64,000 bases of DNA from Paralvinella palmiformis (lineage: Eukaryota > Annelida > Polychaeta > Terebellida > Alvinellidae), in contig JAODUP010000045.1 in assembly GCA_025642065.1 (NCBI GenBank), positions 1,531,001-1,595,000 on the forward strand, written 5' to 3'. Shown piece after piece: positions 25,501 to 39,600 of this stretch (position 1 is its first letter; each line of letters starts with the position of its first letter). A model generated the notes under the pieces. It had not been told where the DNA came from, did not search any database, and saw only the letters and a program-made list of their open reading frames with translations. The position numbers and the translations under genes are program-made.

Positions 25501-26998
25501 TCACTTCAATTGATTAGTGTTTGGAAAGAAACATCATCTGATCATCATCTCTGACCGAGCAGGGCTTCCTTAGTTTGGCCGAAACTCGACAAAGATCTCC
25601 AATGAATGGTGTTGGCCGTGGCATTATGTCTTTAATGGAGTTCTTTCCGGGCTTCAGGCGGCTCAATGGTTTCTGGGATAAATCTCTGACTGTAGACCCG
25701 GAGGCCTTGTGTGTGCGTCTGTTTAACGTAAGAAGTGGCGCGACATATGGAGAGTCTGATGCCTTTGGTTATGGCCTGTAAGTGTTGATCTGGGACAGCC
25801 AGCCCCATGTGAGAGTTCGCTGATGTGATGATATTTTGGCTGGACACTGTCTGGTCTCCGTTGTGTTGGTCATAATTTAGGATTAGAGATGATATCAGGA
25901 CACTTAGCGTCATTGACCATTTATTGATTGGCTTCTTAATTTGGCCAATGGAAAGGCTTTTGCTAAGTGTTATATAGGTCATCATTGTTATTCTTGCTGT
26001 TGTGATTCGGGAGTTTTTTCAGCCAATCGGACCTTTAGAATGTTGTGTGATGCGCCCCTCCAGTGTTTGGTGTGCGTGCGTGTGTGTGTGTGTGAAAATT
26101 GAGAGAAATGGAAATGGGAGTATTTTCTTGCTCCAATTAACATTATTTTATTTCTCAGTAATAGGTATCCAAGAACTTCTAAGTGTGGTGTTTCTAGGTG
26201 GTGCACTGCCATTGTTTTTATTTCAAGTGATCCAGGTGGAGAATCATTTGATGTTGTCCAGTGACAGTAATTAAATATGATTTCATGCATCATTCTGTGT
26301 CTTGAACTAAAATGTAACCATTTTATAGTTTTGTTGGAATCACTATCCTGTTGCTGATACTTAGTCTGCCATAGGCTTGTCCTAATGTGTACTTTAGTAT
26401 GATGATGATGATGATGATAGTGATGATTCCTTTGAACTTCTTTGGATTGATGGCATATTTATAGGAAAAGTGCTGAGATAGACATTCTGTCAGAATCAAT
26501 CACATTAACATATTTGATTAATTTATTTCAGAAATATGATAATATCATACCATGTCCTGATGTAGACATTAACCTTTTCCCATGAGTGTAGGTGTACTCA
26601 TTTCCACTTCATTTATTATACAGGTACCAGTAATATAGTTATATGGAGTAGAAAATAACTAGAGTACTATTATTTTTGTCTACCATAAAGTCTACCATAA
26701 GAAACTTTAAGAACCATGAATTTTATACAAGGTAATGAAAATCAAAGACAATGTCTTGACAAAAAATAGATAAAATACAGATAGCTTCAATGCCACAACA
26801 TGACTTCCCAAAACACATGAACTTGATCTTAACCTTGTCCTTAATCAACAATTTAATCAGGTTGTTTTCTGAATTGTTTAAATTCTTCTATCAATTTTTA
26901 ATCATCATTGGAAAGAAATAATGTTTTTACCTGATTATTATTTATTGTTATTAGTCAATAAACACTAGATGTTTATCGATGAATGTTTAACAATATAG

Positions 26999-27047
<49 letters not shown>

Positions 27048-29004
27048 AGAACAATAAACATAATCATTTATTATTTTTTAACTCAGCTGTTCACTGCATT
27101 CATGGTTACAGGCTTACTCAACCAATTACACACCTACTCATAAACAAATCCAACATGAGACCCCCCCCTACCCATTCATTCATCTAGCTAAACAAAAAAG
27201 TCAACCCGATTAAATTGAGATCATTTTAGAATTTTCATTGTCATTTGTCAGGAATGTTCTGGATCGCTGTAATTAGACAGATCTACTGGTAATTAATTAC
27301 TTCTGGTTAAATAACTTAACTGACTAAGTAAATACAAATTTACACACAAAGCCACAAGTTTATTCTAAATTGTTCGCACCACCCACTTCAATCTTTATCA
27401 AATTTTGTCAAGACTTCTAGTCTTAACTGTCCTCACATTTCTAATACTCACTTGTACACAGTTGGCAAAGCACTTGTCATTACCATGTATAAAAGTCACA
27501 AACATTTACAAAATATGTGCAATAAAAAAGAGAACTTTACATATTACTAAGTACATGAGAACAGGGATTAATTCATTTGCCTATGATATTGATATGTGCA
27601 CATAATTCTTCTATTAATAAAGCAAAGTCTTATCTAGTCAAGTAACTGGTAAATGTTTAGATTTTAACTAGATTGTACAGTTTTATAAGAAAATCATATC
27701 AATGAATACAACCTGACACAAGATATGAAATGCTCACTATATTTAAAATGTAAAATATGCTAAATAGATAACCAGTTTAATTAAGGTGATTTTATATACC
27801 GTAGCTCAATTTGATATTGAGCTCTGCATCTAAACTTTACAGTAATGCTTCAATTGGATGACTGATTTAGGCATGATTATTGTTTCTCTCTGATGGGCAT
27901 CCCATGTATTGATCTTCATTTGTGTTACAGGTAGCTAATAGCTTTACTGACAGATATAGGATATAAAATCGCCCATCTTCATCATCATCATCATCATCAT
28001 CAATAATAGCACTTTTATAGTTCCTGGTTGTAAAAAAACTACATATAGTTCCTGGTTGTAAAAAAACAACAATTGTATCTGTTTTCTTTTTTCCAGCTTT
28101 AACATGTTTCTTGGGCTCTCCAGTTACTATTAGTCACCGCAATGCATCAGTAGGTGACCTACCACGTCACTCACCAGGTGTCAGCAGCAGCGGCCAACCA
28201 CATGGTTCACCAGTTATACACCGGGCAGCGCCACCGATAATCCAAGTCCAGTCAGCAAGTCCCACACTATCTCGTCGTCGTACTCCCCGTGACATTATGT
28301 AAGTATTAAAGAAGTGATACAAGATAGAAAACTGTTATGTTGAGAATCAGTTTTGTTTATATTTACACTGGTTACAATATTCCAAGGATGTATGTGTTAT
28401 ATAGCAATTAAAAAAACATTTATAAAGGTTGTATAGGATGTGAAATTGAGTTATGTGGAGATTGAATTTGATATTTATCTTGTTCCTGATCACGTGTTAA
28501 AAAATACACTATGCTATGGTGTACCGAAACTGATATGTCCATAAAGCCTTTCAAATAATCGCTCCATGTTTGTAGGGTAGAAGAATTAGCCTCTCTTCAA
28601 TCTATCTACTGCTTACATTAAGATGTTTTAAAGTTATAGTTTAGCACATGCCTGGTGATTGGTAGAACTGCTACGGCCATCCTAAACAGCGCCATCTGGT
28701 CCTGTAGTAACCATATTAATAAAGTCATACTTTGTACCAATGAGATTATCCTTTTTTATTGTCTACAAGGAACATGCTATAAATACAGCAAGTTCAACAC
28801 AATTCTTACTGGAGAAAAATTTTACTTTTCTATAAAAAGTAGAATATTTCAAACAAAAGCTGAAGTCTAAAATTTTTCAATACTTTGCCTGCAACTGGAA
28901 CAAAATGCATGATAGTCCCCAAACGGTTTTTAGTTGCGGCGATATGCCATGGTTGAAGGTACCTGTCACTGACTTGTTAGCCCATTGCTTATCACAGGAT
29001 TTTG

Positions 29005-29047
<43 letters not shown>

Positions 29048-32000
29048 CTTCGAAAACAGGTAGGAAATTAAATATTCCGATTATTAGATCTTTACTCAAA
29101 TAGTATGGTGAAGTAGTATGCACAGTGCAGTATTTCTGATTCCATTTGGTGTGCTTTATGATCACTACCTTTGGGGCAGTTGAGTCGAGTAAAATTATAT
29201 TCTGTATTCAAATGTGGATCTCCACCTTTTTCCCAGCTTAGATTTATTGCTACAAAACCTACTTCAAGTACGCCATGATACTTAATTTGCCATATCATAA
29301 CATTAATCTTCACATATGTTTGCACAAATAGACATTTTGTTTTCTCAGCTTTGTCCATTTTGGGGCCTGACTTCTCCAATTCCAAGTGGGTGCATATGCA
29401 ATAGGTGAATAATTAAACTGTAATTCTTTCTTCATCAAACTGGTAACTATCAAGTTTTATTGAGTCAGAGTGTGGTTAACTCCACACCCAGTAATATTCT
29501 CTCAGATTGTTGCTCTTAAACAGTAACGGTAAATTCTCTGGATTTTATAAAAGCGAATATCTTCTTTGATCTTACAATTGATTTTTAAATATTATCCTTT
29601 TTTGTTCAGCATTAGCTGACCTTTGACAGTTTTCCTGACCAAACTTGGTTTAATGTCAAACTAATGGAGCACAATTAACTATCAAATAAAAGTCAATAAT
29701 TGGCGGGGGGTTGATCAAGGATTTCAACAGGAGTCTGTATGTTTCAGTGTTAAATGTATATTGACTTGATATTCACAAGTTATGAAATGATCTTGAGCTC
29801 TATACATCAATGTAACCATTATAATTTTGAGGCTCAAGTGAATTTTCACAGACTCTGTCTCAATGTTATGATTAGAAGATCAAACCAGCTTCAAATAGCT
29901 TATCAATATATATATATATATATATATGTGTTTGTGTGTGCATGCATGCATGCATGTGTGTGTGTGTGTGTGTTGTCATATGTATTTAGAGAATATTTGT
30001 GGTGAAGTGAAGGAAGCTCTGATTGTTTTCTTGACTATACGCCTACTCAGTAGCTGATAAAATCAAATATGTTATTCTTATTGATAAATGGCAGTAAATC
30101 TAGTGACATTAATGGCTGCATCACAAGCAGGCAAACAAAAACTTGCAGCATAAGATTCAAATTTAACTAAGATCATTGTTTCATGAAAACATACAAGTGA
30201 TTTAAGAACACTGATGTGAACCTTCGCGTTTGGGTTCCAGTATGCTGAGTGCAGGAGCAGGAGGTTACAATTGCCGTCCGGGCCCAAATATATATGGTGC
30301 CTCCCCCCCCACCTATTGGTGTAGTAAAAATACATTTTCTGGCCAAGGGAGCTACCTACAACATCCTGGTGCTGGTGTTTTATGAGGCATTATTAGCCTT
30401 TCCTGAATTGAAATATCACCAATAAAGCTGTCAGAATCAATCACATTAACATATTTGAGTAAGGCTAAGAAAACCACTCATTCGCTGATGAGAACATATA
30501 AATATTATTGGACATCTTAGCCTGCTCAAGTGGCTTTTTTGGAAAATCTTTCTAAAATTATGCTAATTGTTTAGTTGTTAGGCAATTGATATTTTTTCTC
30601 ACTAGTTGGCTAGAAATGAAGAGGTGTGACTTTAATGAACACTTCACTCACCTTGATAGATCCTTTGACAGACCAAAGAAAAAGTATAAAATACATAATG
30701 ATTATATAATATTAATATAATATTTTGTATTAATGTCTTCTCATGTACTACGTAGAACCATCTCCAGCTTAACATGCCTTATCTAATATTTGTCTGTTTA
30801 TTGATGAGTAATATATTAGAGTCAAGACACTAGGATTGGGAATTTTGTTATGAACTGTTTGAGTAATTTTCTGAAATAGCAAAGATAGGGGAATGGTGTT
30901 GTTAACAATTTAATTAAAGTGTGCGTGCGTTGCTGCGTGCGCGTGTGTATTTAGTGGTCTAAAAAAATGCGAAACCATGAAGTGTTCACTGTTTGCTGAT
31001 CTGAAGTCACCATTTGGTTAGTAATGAGTACTTTTACCAAATAAGCCAGAAATGAGTCACAATGAAAACAAGTCAGTGTGTGTATAATAATAAGTGATTT
31101 ATTTTATTGGTTGTAAGTAAACTGAATTCTCTCTCTCTCTCTCTCTCTCTTTCTGTTGTATGTGCGTGTACGTGCGTGCCCGTCAGCAAATATACATCAG
31201 ATCAGTGTGTTGCTGACATCACATACATAATTTTGTTGTCATTCAATCAGAACCATTTATTTCTTATCATCTCTCTATGGTCCAGGTTGTGTATTGATGG
31301 TTTGAGTCGCGGCTTGGTCATTGTAACAGCTGTGTTAAATTGACAGAAAGATGGACATGTTGGTGCACATACTGGCATAATCTGATTGTTGTCAAAGTTT
31401 GGTATTTTCGTTTCTGGGTTTATTCAGCATGGTTCTGCTTGGACTATTGGAGGCAAGATCTTTCCTGTTTTAGGGTTTGTATCATTAATTAATTTTGATT
31501 AAGCAGGGAGAGAACGAGGAGGGGGTTGTTTGTTCAAGATCTATTCATCTTATTTGTGTTTTATCACTTTCTACTTCTACTCTACAATCTATCTGTTACA
31601 CCGTGTACCTTATGTTTGCCTGAAGATTAGCTCAAGATTATGTAGGCAGTCAAATGATAGTAGTTGTTTAATATTACACCACAATATAGTTTTTCTTATT
31701 GTGTGATAGTGACCATTAACAAGAGCCATTTCATGTTTCAGACTGAACTGTATTAGTGATTGTCAGTGGGCAATATTTATACAAACCCTAAGTTACATAC
31801 TCAGTGTGATACATCATAATGTCACCCAAATTATCGTGCCTTAGCATTTTTATGTTTTGTATCCATTAATAATAACGCTTACAGATAATATAAGAGGGTG
31901 CTGAGGAGCAGTGGTAAATAGTCGGTTATATTTTGTGTCTGTGTTTGTTTATACTTAAATGTTTCCAAAGAATCAATAGAGAGAATATTAAAAATGACAA

Positions 32001-33632
32001 CTATATGGTACATTTTGTGTATTTGTCTTATAGATGTGTAGAAAAATAACTGATTTGAGTATGTGTGCTGTAAACCTCCCTCGAGTTGTGGATTTGAATC
32101 TGACTGACATGCCCGTGTTTGGTGGGTGTTTCCTTTTGGAGTCACCTATCGGCCATATGTCCAAGGTTTTATCAGCCCTGAGGAAAAACAAATAACTCAG
32201 TCACTGATTTACTGTACAGTAATAAATTTAGAATCTATTTCTTTCGATGGATTCATAAATCAGCTAAAAATTTATATTCATTTTCATTCACTCGAGTTGT
32301 ACTCTCATTTCACTTGCTCTTCGTTAAATGGTTAGTTATTAAGATTACAAATTGAAATTCCCATTGGATGGCAGAGTGGTTAGAGCACTGCATTGTAAAT
32401 CTCCGTGTTGTGGGTTTGAAACTGCGAGATACCATTATTTGTGTGGTATGTTTCACTTCAGGTAGCCTCTTCTCTGCCGGAACTAATCAACTGAATGGCA
32501 TTGTGGTAGGTTACTTGTGCCCAATGTTACTATTCATTAACATCAATCTTCAGTAATAATTTTTTTTTTGGGGGGGGTGGGGTGTATCCAAATTTGTGCA
32601 AATAATGGAAATGTGATATACAAGAAATGATTTGATTTGTTGAAAACGTTAAAAAACAAGGCAATGGACTTTTAAAAACGCTTGATCTAGAGCTGCTGTA
32701 AATATATTAATATTCACTTAAACACCAATTTGGCATTAGAGATTGTGCACTATAATCTTTTAACTGTGGGCTTTAATTTTTCCTTACAACATAAAATAAG
32801 TAATTAACTATATTTAATATTAGTATTGGTTACTTTTCAATAATTACAAATGAGTTGTTGTTCCTGTATCTGTTATTATTTAGGCTAAAATGCAATTAAA
32901 AAACACCACTTCCTATAATTTGAGTGATAGTTGATTGGTTGATTTGTTTAAACTCATCACTGTTCACATCTCGGACATATAGTTGAGGGTCGATTCCTTA
33001 CAGAAACATCCCACAAATATAGGTATGATCCGGTAACTGGAGAATGGGAACTCTAATATAATTAGCATCATCTGGAAAATCTTTTTGTGAAGGTGCATCA
33101 TCGTTTGTTCGTTGATGTAATTCCACTGATCCAGGTCATCGAATCTACGGTCAAAAGCTCTGAGCTCTGGCATCCTGAAGAATTGTTTACATAGAATTTG
33201 ACAGCCATCGTTTATGAACAGTAGTCACATACCGCTTTTATCGATGTTTTGAAACGGTACTTAACTTGATAAATAACAGTTTTATTGTTGTTATTTGAGA
33301 ATTCCTTATTTTACAGTACATTTGTTTTTCCGCGATTATGGAAAATATGTCTACCTGGTGAAATATTTGAATGTCAATGTGTTTGATCATGTCCCTGAAA
33401 TGATTTGTGGCACGTTGTAACAGCTGGGCTAGTTAGTTATCTATTAATGTATTTTAATATCATAGCTAAAGGCTATTGGTGAAGGCTGATTAGTAGATGC
33501 TGGCTGTGAAGTGTGTAGTATTTGACTTTTATCTGTTTGATGGACAATGTTAACAAAATGTACATTTACTAGTGCTAATGCAGAAACGCCAGCTAATTCT
33601 AACGTATATAGCTGGGCAAGTAAACAGTCCAA

Positions 33633-33664
<32 letters not shown>

Positions 33665-36600
33665 TAGAATTGATGTACAACCTCCGTTGCAGTTCCGGTA
33701 TGTCAGATTAGCATCCACAATCTGGTGTCCAGTTCCAGGATGTATAATGAATCCGGATTCGCTGTCTTCAGAGTTAATGTTTCTACACAGTGACCTCTCT
33801 ACAGAAGTGATAAATACTGTAGTCTGTTATTGTTTAATGATTGATTTGTTCCATGCAGCAGTATTTTCTTCTGTTTCATTTGAGGTCCGGTGGTCTAGCG
33901 GTTAAGCACGTTGCGTTTTGTGCTAATGGATGGATTTACTCTGACCCCACAAAGATCATAGGTTCGATCCCATAAAGAGGTCGAAACCTTTCCAGTGATT
34001 AATTTCTTGACTCACAACATCGTAGGTGGCTGACCACGTTAAATGGCGCTGCCGTCCTCACTGAATAAATTAAAGAAGCGGTACCATAAAGACCCCCTGA
34101 TGACGTAATACACTCAGCTGCCAGTGACCACCCTCATGGTATTTCGGCTCCACTAACAGGGGAGTGGTAACCGAACAGGCACTCAGTAAAAGGGACCACA
34201 TGGGAAATAAGTGACATTTTCGTGTGCTATCCCAGTTTCACAATCATAGATCATGAAACGAAAGAAAATCTGCTGACCACATGATAATGTGTTATGTTAT
34301 TTTAATTGATCTTATTTTCCACTGCCATATGTGCCATAAAGGTAGTGTGTGAGTTATATCTGCCCTAAATAATTTTGTAATAAGGGTACAGGTGGCTCCA
34401 TCTGATGAATGAAAGTGGCAGTACCTGTTAATAGTGTGTGTGTGTGTGTGCTAGCACAGATGTATGCCATATCTCTGGTTGCCTGTCTGTCTCTTCCATA
34501 AATACAAAGTTTAAGTGTTACTTAATTATTTTGAAAGGGGCTGTTCTTCTATGGTCTCATTTTTATTTGTATATTAGCACACAGTGTGTAACACTAACAA
34601 TAAGGCTTGCCTTAAGTTAAGTGAAGTCATGTGCTTCATGTTAGGTGTGCCACAATGATCTGCATTCATGGTGTCCAGTAAAAAAGTCACAGGGGAAAGT
34701 CACAGAAAAGTCACAATTTCGGCTAGGAAAAAAGATACAATTTTGGCTAGGAAAAAAGTAACAATTTTGGCTAGGAAAAAGTCATGATTTTGGCTAGGAA
34801 AAGTCACAATTTTGGCTAGGAAAAAAGTCACAATTTATTTAAGTACCATAAAGAATTAAAATAATAAAACAAAATGAAATTTATTTTAAATCAGCTATTA
34901 ACTGACAATACATGATTTGTACATATTCACAAGACTATGTATATATGATGGCATTACATGTATGTTAATCAAAACAAAATTATTTAGGTTATGGTAGTCA
35001 TTTCAGTCACTTTTCCTGTGACTTTGTTTACCTGGAACCACATTCATAATTGTTCTGTTTGTGGGCATAGACATAAGTTGGCAGGCAATTTTACACAATC
35101 CAGTATTGATTGCGCTACACATAACCACCAAACATTTGGTTTGGTTTTATGGATTGTGCAACATTGCTAGAGGCAAAGATGACACAGCAGTCTTCTTGTT
35201 GGTGCCAGTCTCAACAGCTAACAGGAAATATGATTTATGAATTTTATCTCAACATTGCATAGTGCTGGCTATCACAGGAGTATTGTGGATATCACTTCAT
35301 CCATCTTGCATCAATGTTACATCGTTCCCCTTGAGCTTTCATATTCGTAATGATGCGGTCATGTACATTATCCAGGAGATAATCTGCCAGATGTTTGCAA
35401 TTGGAAGGTTGGTAGCCCGGGCACAACATAGTGAAAGCTTTCTACATCTCAGGATTTGAGATAACATTGAATGCAATATTGCAGGCATAGAAGGCATGGG
35501 CAGTTTGTTCATCTAGCCGAGCTTTCATCTTGGAATCAGTTGACATGCCATATTTCATTACATCAGGTTGGTGCGGATTCATTCAATTCATGACTGGTTT
35601 CATCGTTCTCAATACAATCAAATGTTCTCTTCTTTGGTGTACTGCGAAGGGCTGGACATTTCTGTACTGAAGCCACCCATGATGCTAACCATGTGTATCC
35701 ATGTGTAACTATAATTTCATGTAAAAGATTAGCAGATATCTTGCTATGGTGCAATTAGAAACACCAAAAACAACTAGAGATGGAGGATTAAGTGAAGCCA
35801 TTGTCACTGCATGAGTGCATGTACATGGTCAGTCACAGATATACACCATAAGTATGGCTATCACATGGCACCTATGTGTAATTGGCTACAATGCAATTAG
35901 AAACTAAAAAAAATTTGAAATGGAGTATGACGTGAAGCCATTGTCACTGCATGTAAATGGTCAGCCACAGATATATATATATGTCATAAGTATATATATA
36001 TATATGTGGCTGAACAATCCAGTCAGAATATATCAGCAATCAATCAGCCAGTAAAAGCCGGTTAAAACCAGTAAAAGGCACCTGCCCAGCTAATACTCAT
36101 ATTAATCGGCTTTTATAGTTATCTATTGTTAACTTAAGTATGGTGCCTTGTGAATGGGATGTTTTCATAATAGGGTATATTTTAGCTTTAAATATTTTTT
36201 TATACTTTCCCCAATAAAATAAATCTGTTATTAAATGATAATATAAAATACACTGCTAGTACATAAAATTAGGCATCTGTTTGCTTTAAACACAGAAATT
36301 GCAAATAAAATCTAGCCATCTGAAATTTTATAAACTTAAGATTATTTGAACGTTCCTTACATTTTGTGCAATAGAAACTGTTTCAAAGATGTCATTAATT
36401 AAAGTTTACTTCCTTTTCCAGGAAGAAGACTGTATCTGACCAAGGTAAATTGACACACAAACGCCGCAGGAGCCCATTGTCAAGACATTTGACGAGTGAT
36501 GTAAGTAATGTCACATCTGGTATTAGCAGCAACCAACGATCCTCAAGTTCTCGTCTTGGTATGACAGACCTAGGATCATATGCTGATACAAGTCATGAAG

Positions 36601-39600
36601 ATGGTGATGCTGTAAGTAACAACCATGACTTGAGTTTAGAGAAAATAATGACAGTGTTTTGAGAAAACAAATTCTGTATTGCAGTGCCAATATAACAGCT
36701 GTATCTCATTAGTACAAAGATTTTAACAGCTGTGTTTTCTAAATAAAAAGAGGTAAAACCCTACATTGTAATTCTTTACATCTTGACATTTTATACAACA
36801 AAATGAGACTTGGACCTCACATATTATTATTTGTTGTAAAAGCGTTAATTTAATACAAAGTTTGTTTTGTTAGTAACTTATTAATGTAGATTTGAGAAAA
36901 GATCACTATCTTGCTATGTACTGCTGCTTCAGCATGGTTGTGAAAGTACACCACTTATTGCCTAATATTACAATATCATTATTGCAAAAACTCATCTTTG
37001 GGTTTAAGCTTCATCACACTGTATAATTTATTGTGGTGTGAAGAATTACATGGCAATCAGTTGTTCCTTGATGTGTGTGTGTGTATATATGTGTGTATAA
37101 GAGATATAGTAAAAAGAACAATTGTGTTTTGTGTATGTCTCAGTGTGTCTCTAAATCCTAACTTTAAACTAAACGTTTTGTTATCATACTTGGCTTTTGT
37201 CACCATTAACTCATTTCTTTTACTATCTAGTAAGTGACGGTATTGTACAACACTGATCAATATTAAGTGCTCATCTGTGTCTGGCTCAGCAATATTTCTT
37301 CACATCAGTTTCCCCTTGGCTAGTCAAATGTAGCATTCACCGTTCAAACAAATTTCTTACTTGTCCAACTAGTATTTGTTAACCCCCCCCCCCCAAGAAA
37401 TTCTTAGGCTTTAACAGTAATAAATTATGGATGAGATGAATTATAAAATTGATTGTATTTAGATTACACTGATCTCTCATTGTCATCAAACTCTTTGTTT
37501 ATCCAAAATCTTGAAGCTAGGCTTGATTGATTGTTGAAATATTCAGTTTCTGAACAGTATTAGAATATTTACATACTATTATTTACTAATTTTTAGTGAG
37601 TGTATTTTATAGGATTATTAATACAATTTTTATTAAGTTCTTCATGTGACTAAATTGATTAAGCCATGAATTTTCATGCATTTTATCCACTATGAAAGCT
37701 CCGAAAATAACTGAAAATCATTGCAGAAAAACAAGTATAAGACTACTACCAGTACCTACATATTTTACCAGTTTTGCACTTACCGAGATTATTTCAATAT
37801 TTCAGGGTGATGGTGGAGCATCGGCAATGTTGGTTACCATGACATCAAATGGCGGCAGTGCATCGGATGCAACGGGAGAAGGTGAAGACATGCACGATGG
37901 AGCCATGAACCAGGCACCAGTGGATGAAAATAGAAAACGTCAAACAATAGAACAACTTAAAAAGAAAATTGACAAAACCAACAGATTGATAAATGAAGAG
38001 CAAAATGCTAAAGAGGGTAGGTAATTAGATGTGGCAGCCTGTAATGTGATATGAGGACATCTAATGTGAGTAATGTATATAGTACCCCCCTCCCAAAAAA
38101 ACAACACACACACAATAAACGAATAAACAAAATACTGTCAGTTATATGTATTAGTTTCTGGAAAGTTTAAATGTAACATATGGAGCTAGATTCACCTTTA
38201 CGGTAGATATTCATATATAAGTCAAGGAAATAACACTATAATTGAATCTACTAGACATAAGGCTACTCAGGTCATCTTACTATATATACTTCTTTATAAG
38301 GTGATCTCATATATATATATATATATATATTTATATATTTATATATATATATATAAAACACAAGATCACTATATTGGTCAATATCATAGAAAGATATAAG
38401 ATGAGGCAGAACTGAATGCTTTGAGCTTGACTTTTTTTTATAGCTCGAGTTAATGTTCTGGTCAATGACACCATGATTTTATTATTCAAATCATTATCGA
38501 CGTTTTGGCTTATTTTGGTGCCTACACGCAAAGAGAGGTTGTGAAATCTCGTGAAGTTAGTACACCAGTCGGGTGATGCTTAGAATGAAGGGTCATGAAG
38601 CATCAAACATGCCTAAATCTGTACTGTCCAGCGAGTTACAGTATAACCACTCTCTCCGTTCTTGAGCACCCTGTCACGAAAGGCAGTCTCGTAAGCAGAA
38701 TACTGAGTGGAACGACCACAACACGAGCTTTTTTTATCTTCGGCACTATTTCAGCCAATTTCTCTTATTTTAAACTCTCTGGCCTCTCCTCTGTTGTCGT
38801 TTTTTTCTTCTTCTAATACTTGCTGTACAACTTAGAATACTAAATTAAAGGCAAAAATATAATACTAAATGTTTTTGAATATAAGTCACTATACAGTGAT
38901 GGAAAAAATGTGGATGCTATCACGTGACAATGAAAACATACCTATTATAGCTCAGCAGGCTGGGCAGAAAACCTTTGAATGTGGCCAGTTTTCCTACTGA
39001 CTCATGTGTAAGATGAGTAGGAAAAAACCCCATACTTTCAAGATTTAAAACCTTGCCTTTTACACGAGTATATTATTTTTTTATTGTACCAAACTTATAA
39101 AGCCCTCTTTTCATACTTTTAAAGCCTGTTCAAAAGCGCTGGATTTAAAGGTTTTAGCCAACGCACAAAAAAATGGCAGCACTAACAGTGCACACTAATA
39201 CAGATATACGGTAAACACGAGTATCACCCAAAGTCAAATATATTTGATGGAATGTGTTGAACAAACCAAACCGTCATTGGCAATAATGGAAGAGATAAAC
39301 ATTAACCACTGTCGGCACACTGATATATACTAGTTAATATAACATAATCACCATGAAAATTATAATACATGTCACATTTCATATGTAACCATAATTGCTG
39401 CGAACAACCGACAGGTAAACTCAAGACAAGTTCATTCAGTGCACACTAACGTGTAGATTAACAACGTCACATAACCATATATTTTGGCTGGATAAACAGC
39501 AAGCAGCAAAAGTCCTCAAGTCCCACAAGGGATTGCTGTGTCAAATACATTTTGCCGCAGCTACAAATATATTAAACATGATCAGTATATCGTAGGAATT

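Larger units (their letters stand above)
22925..28096. other. TMCC intron 2
   Basis: 5.2 kb without a recognised gene. It holds an open, GC-richer stretch at 25575-25781 that ends its best part at a good donor (ttt aac|gtaaga, 25728) but in phase 0, which does not fit exon 3. There is also a GAT repeat (26399-26418), a (TA)n tract (27001-27041) and an ATC repeat (27979-28002). Confidence 0.5.
28299..36421. other. TMCC intron 3
   Basis: 8.1 kb holding a (TA)n tract (29009-29045), a CT tract (31131-31151), SINE pieces at 32.06-32.54 kb, a CA tract (33637-33661), SINE family B at 33.9 kb, a minisatellite at 34.7 kb, a hAT remnant at 35.0-35.76 kb and a 142-bp tandem repeat after it. A 97-codon minus-strand ORF at 29092-29385 has no recognised domain. 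Confidence 0.6.

Noticed and set aside
27979..28002. Short regular repeats as a CRISPR-like array
   Set aside because: They are trinucleotide microsatellites with no spacers; the genome is eukaryotic.
32964..33173. Minus-strand ORF reading PELRAFDRRFDDLDQWN
   Set aside because: The composition is gene-like, but there is no recognised family and no convincing splice sites, so it was not called.
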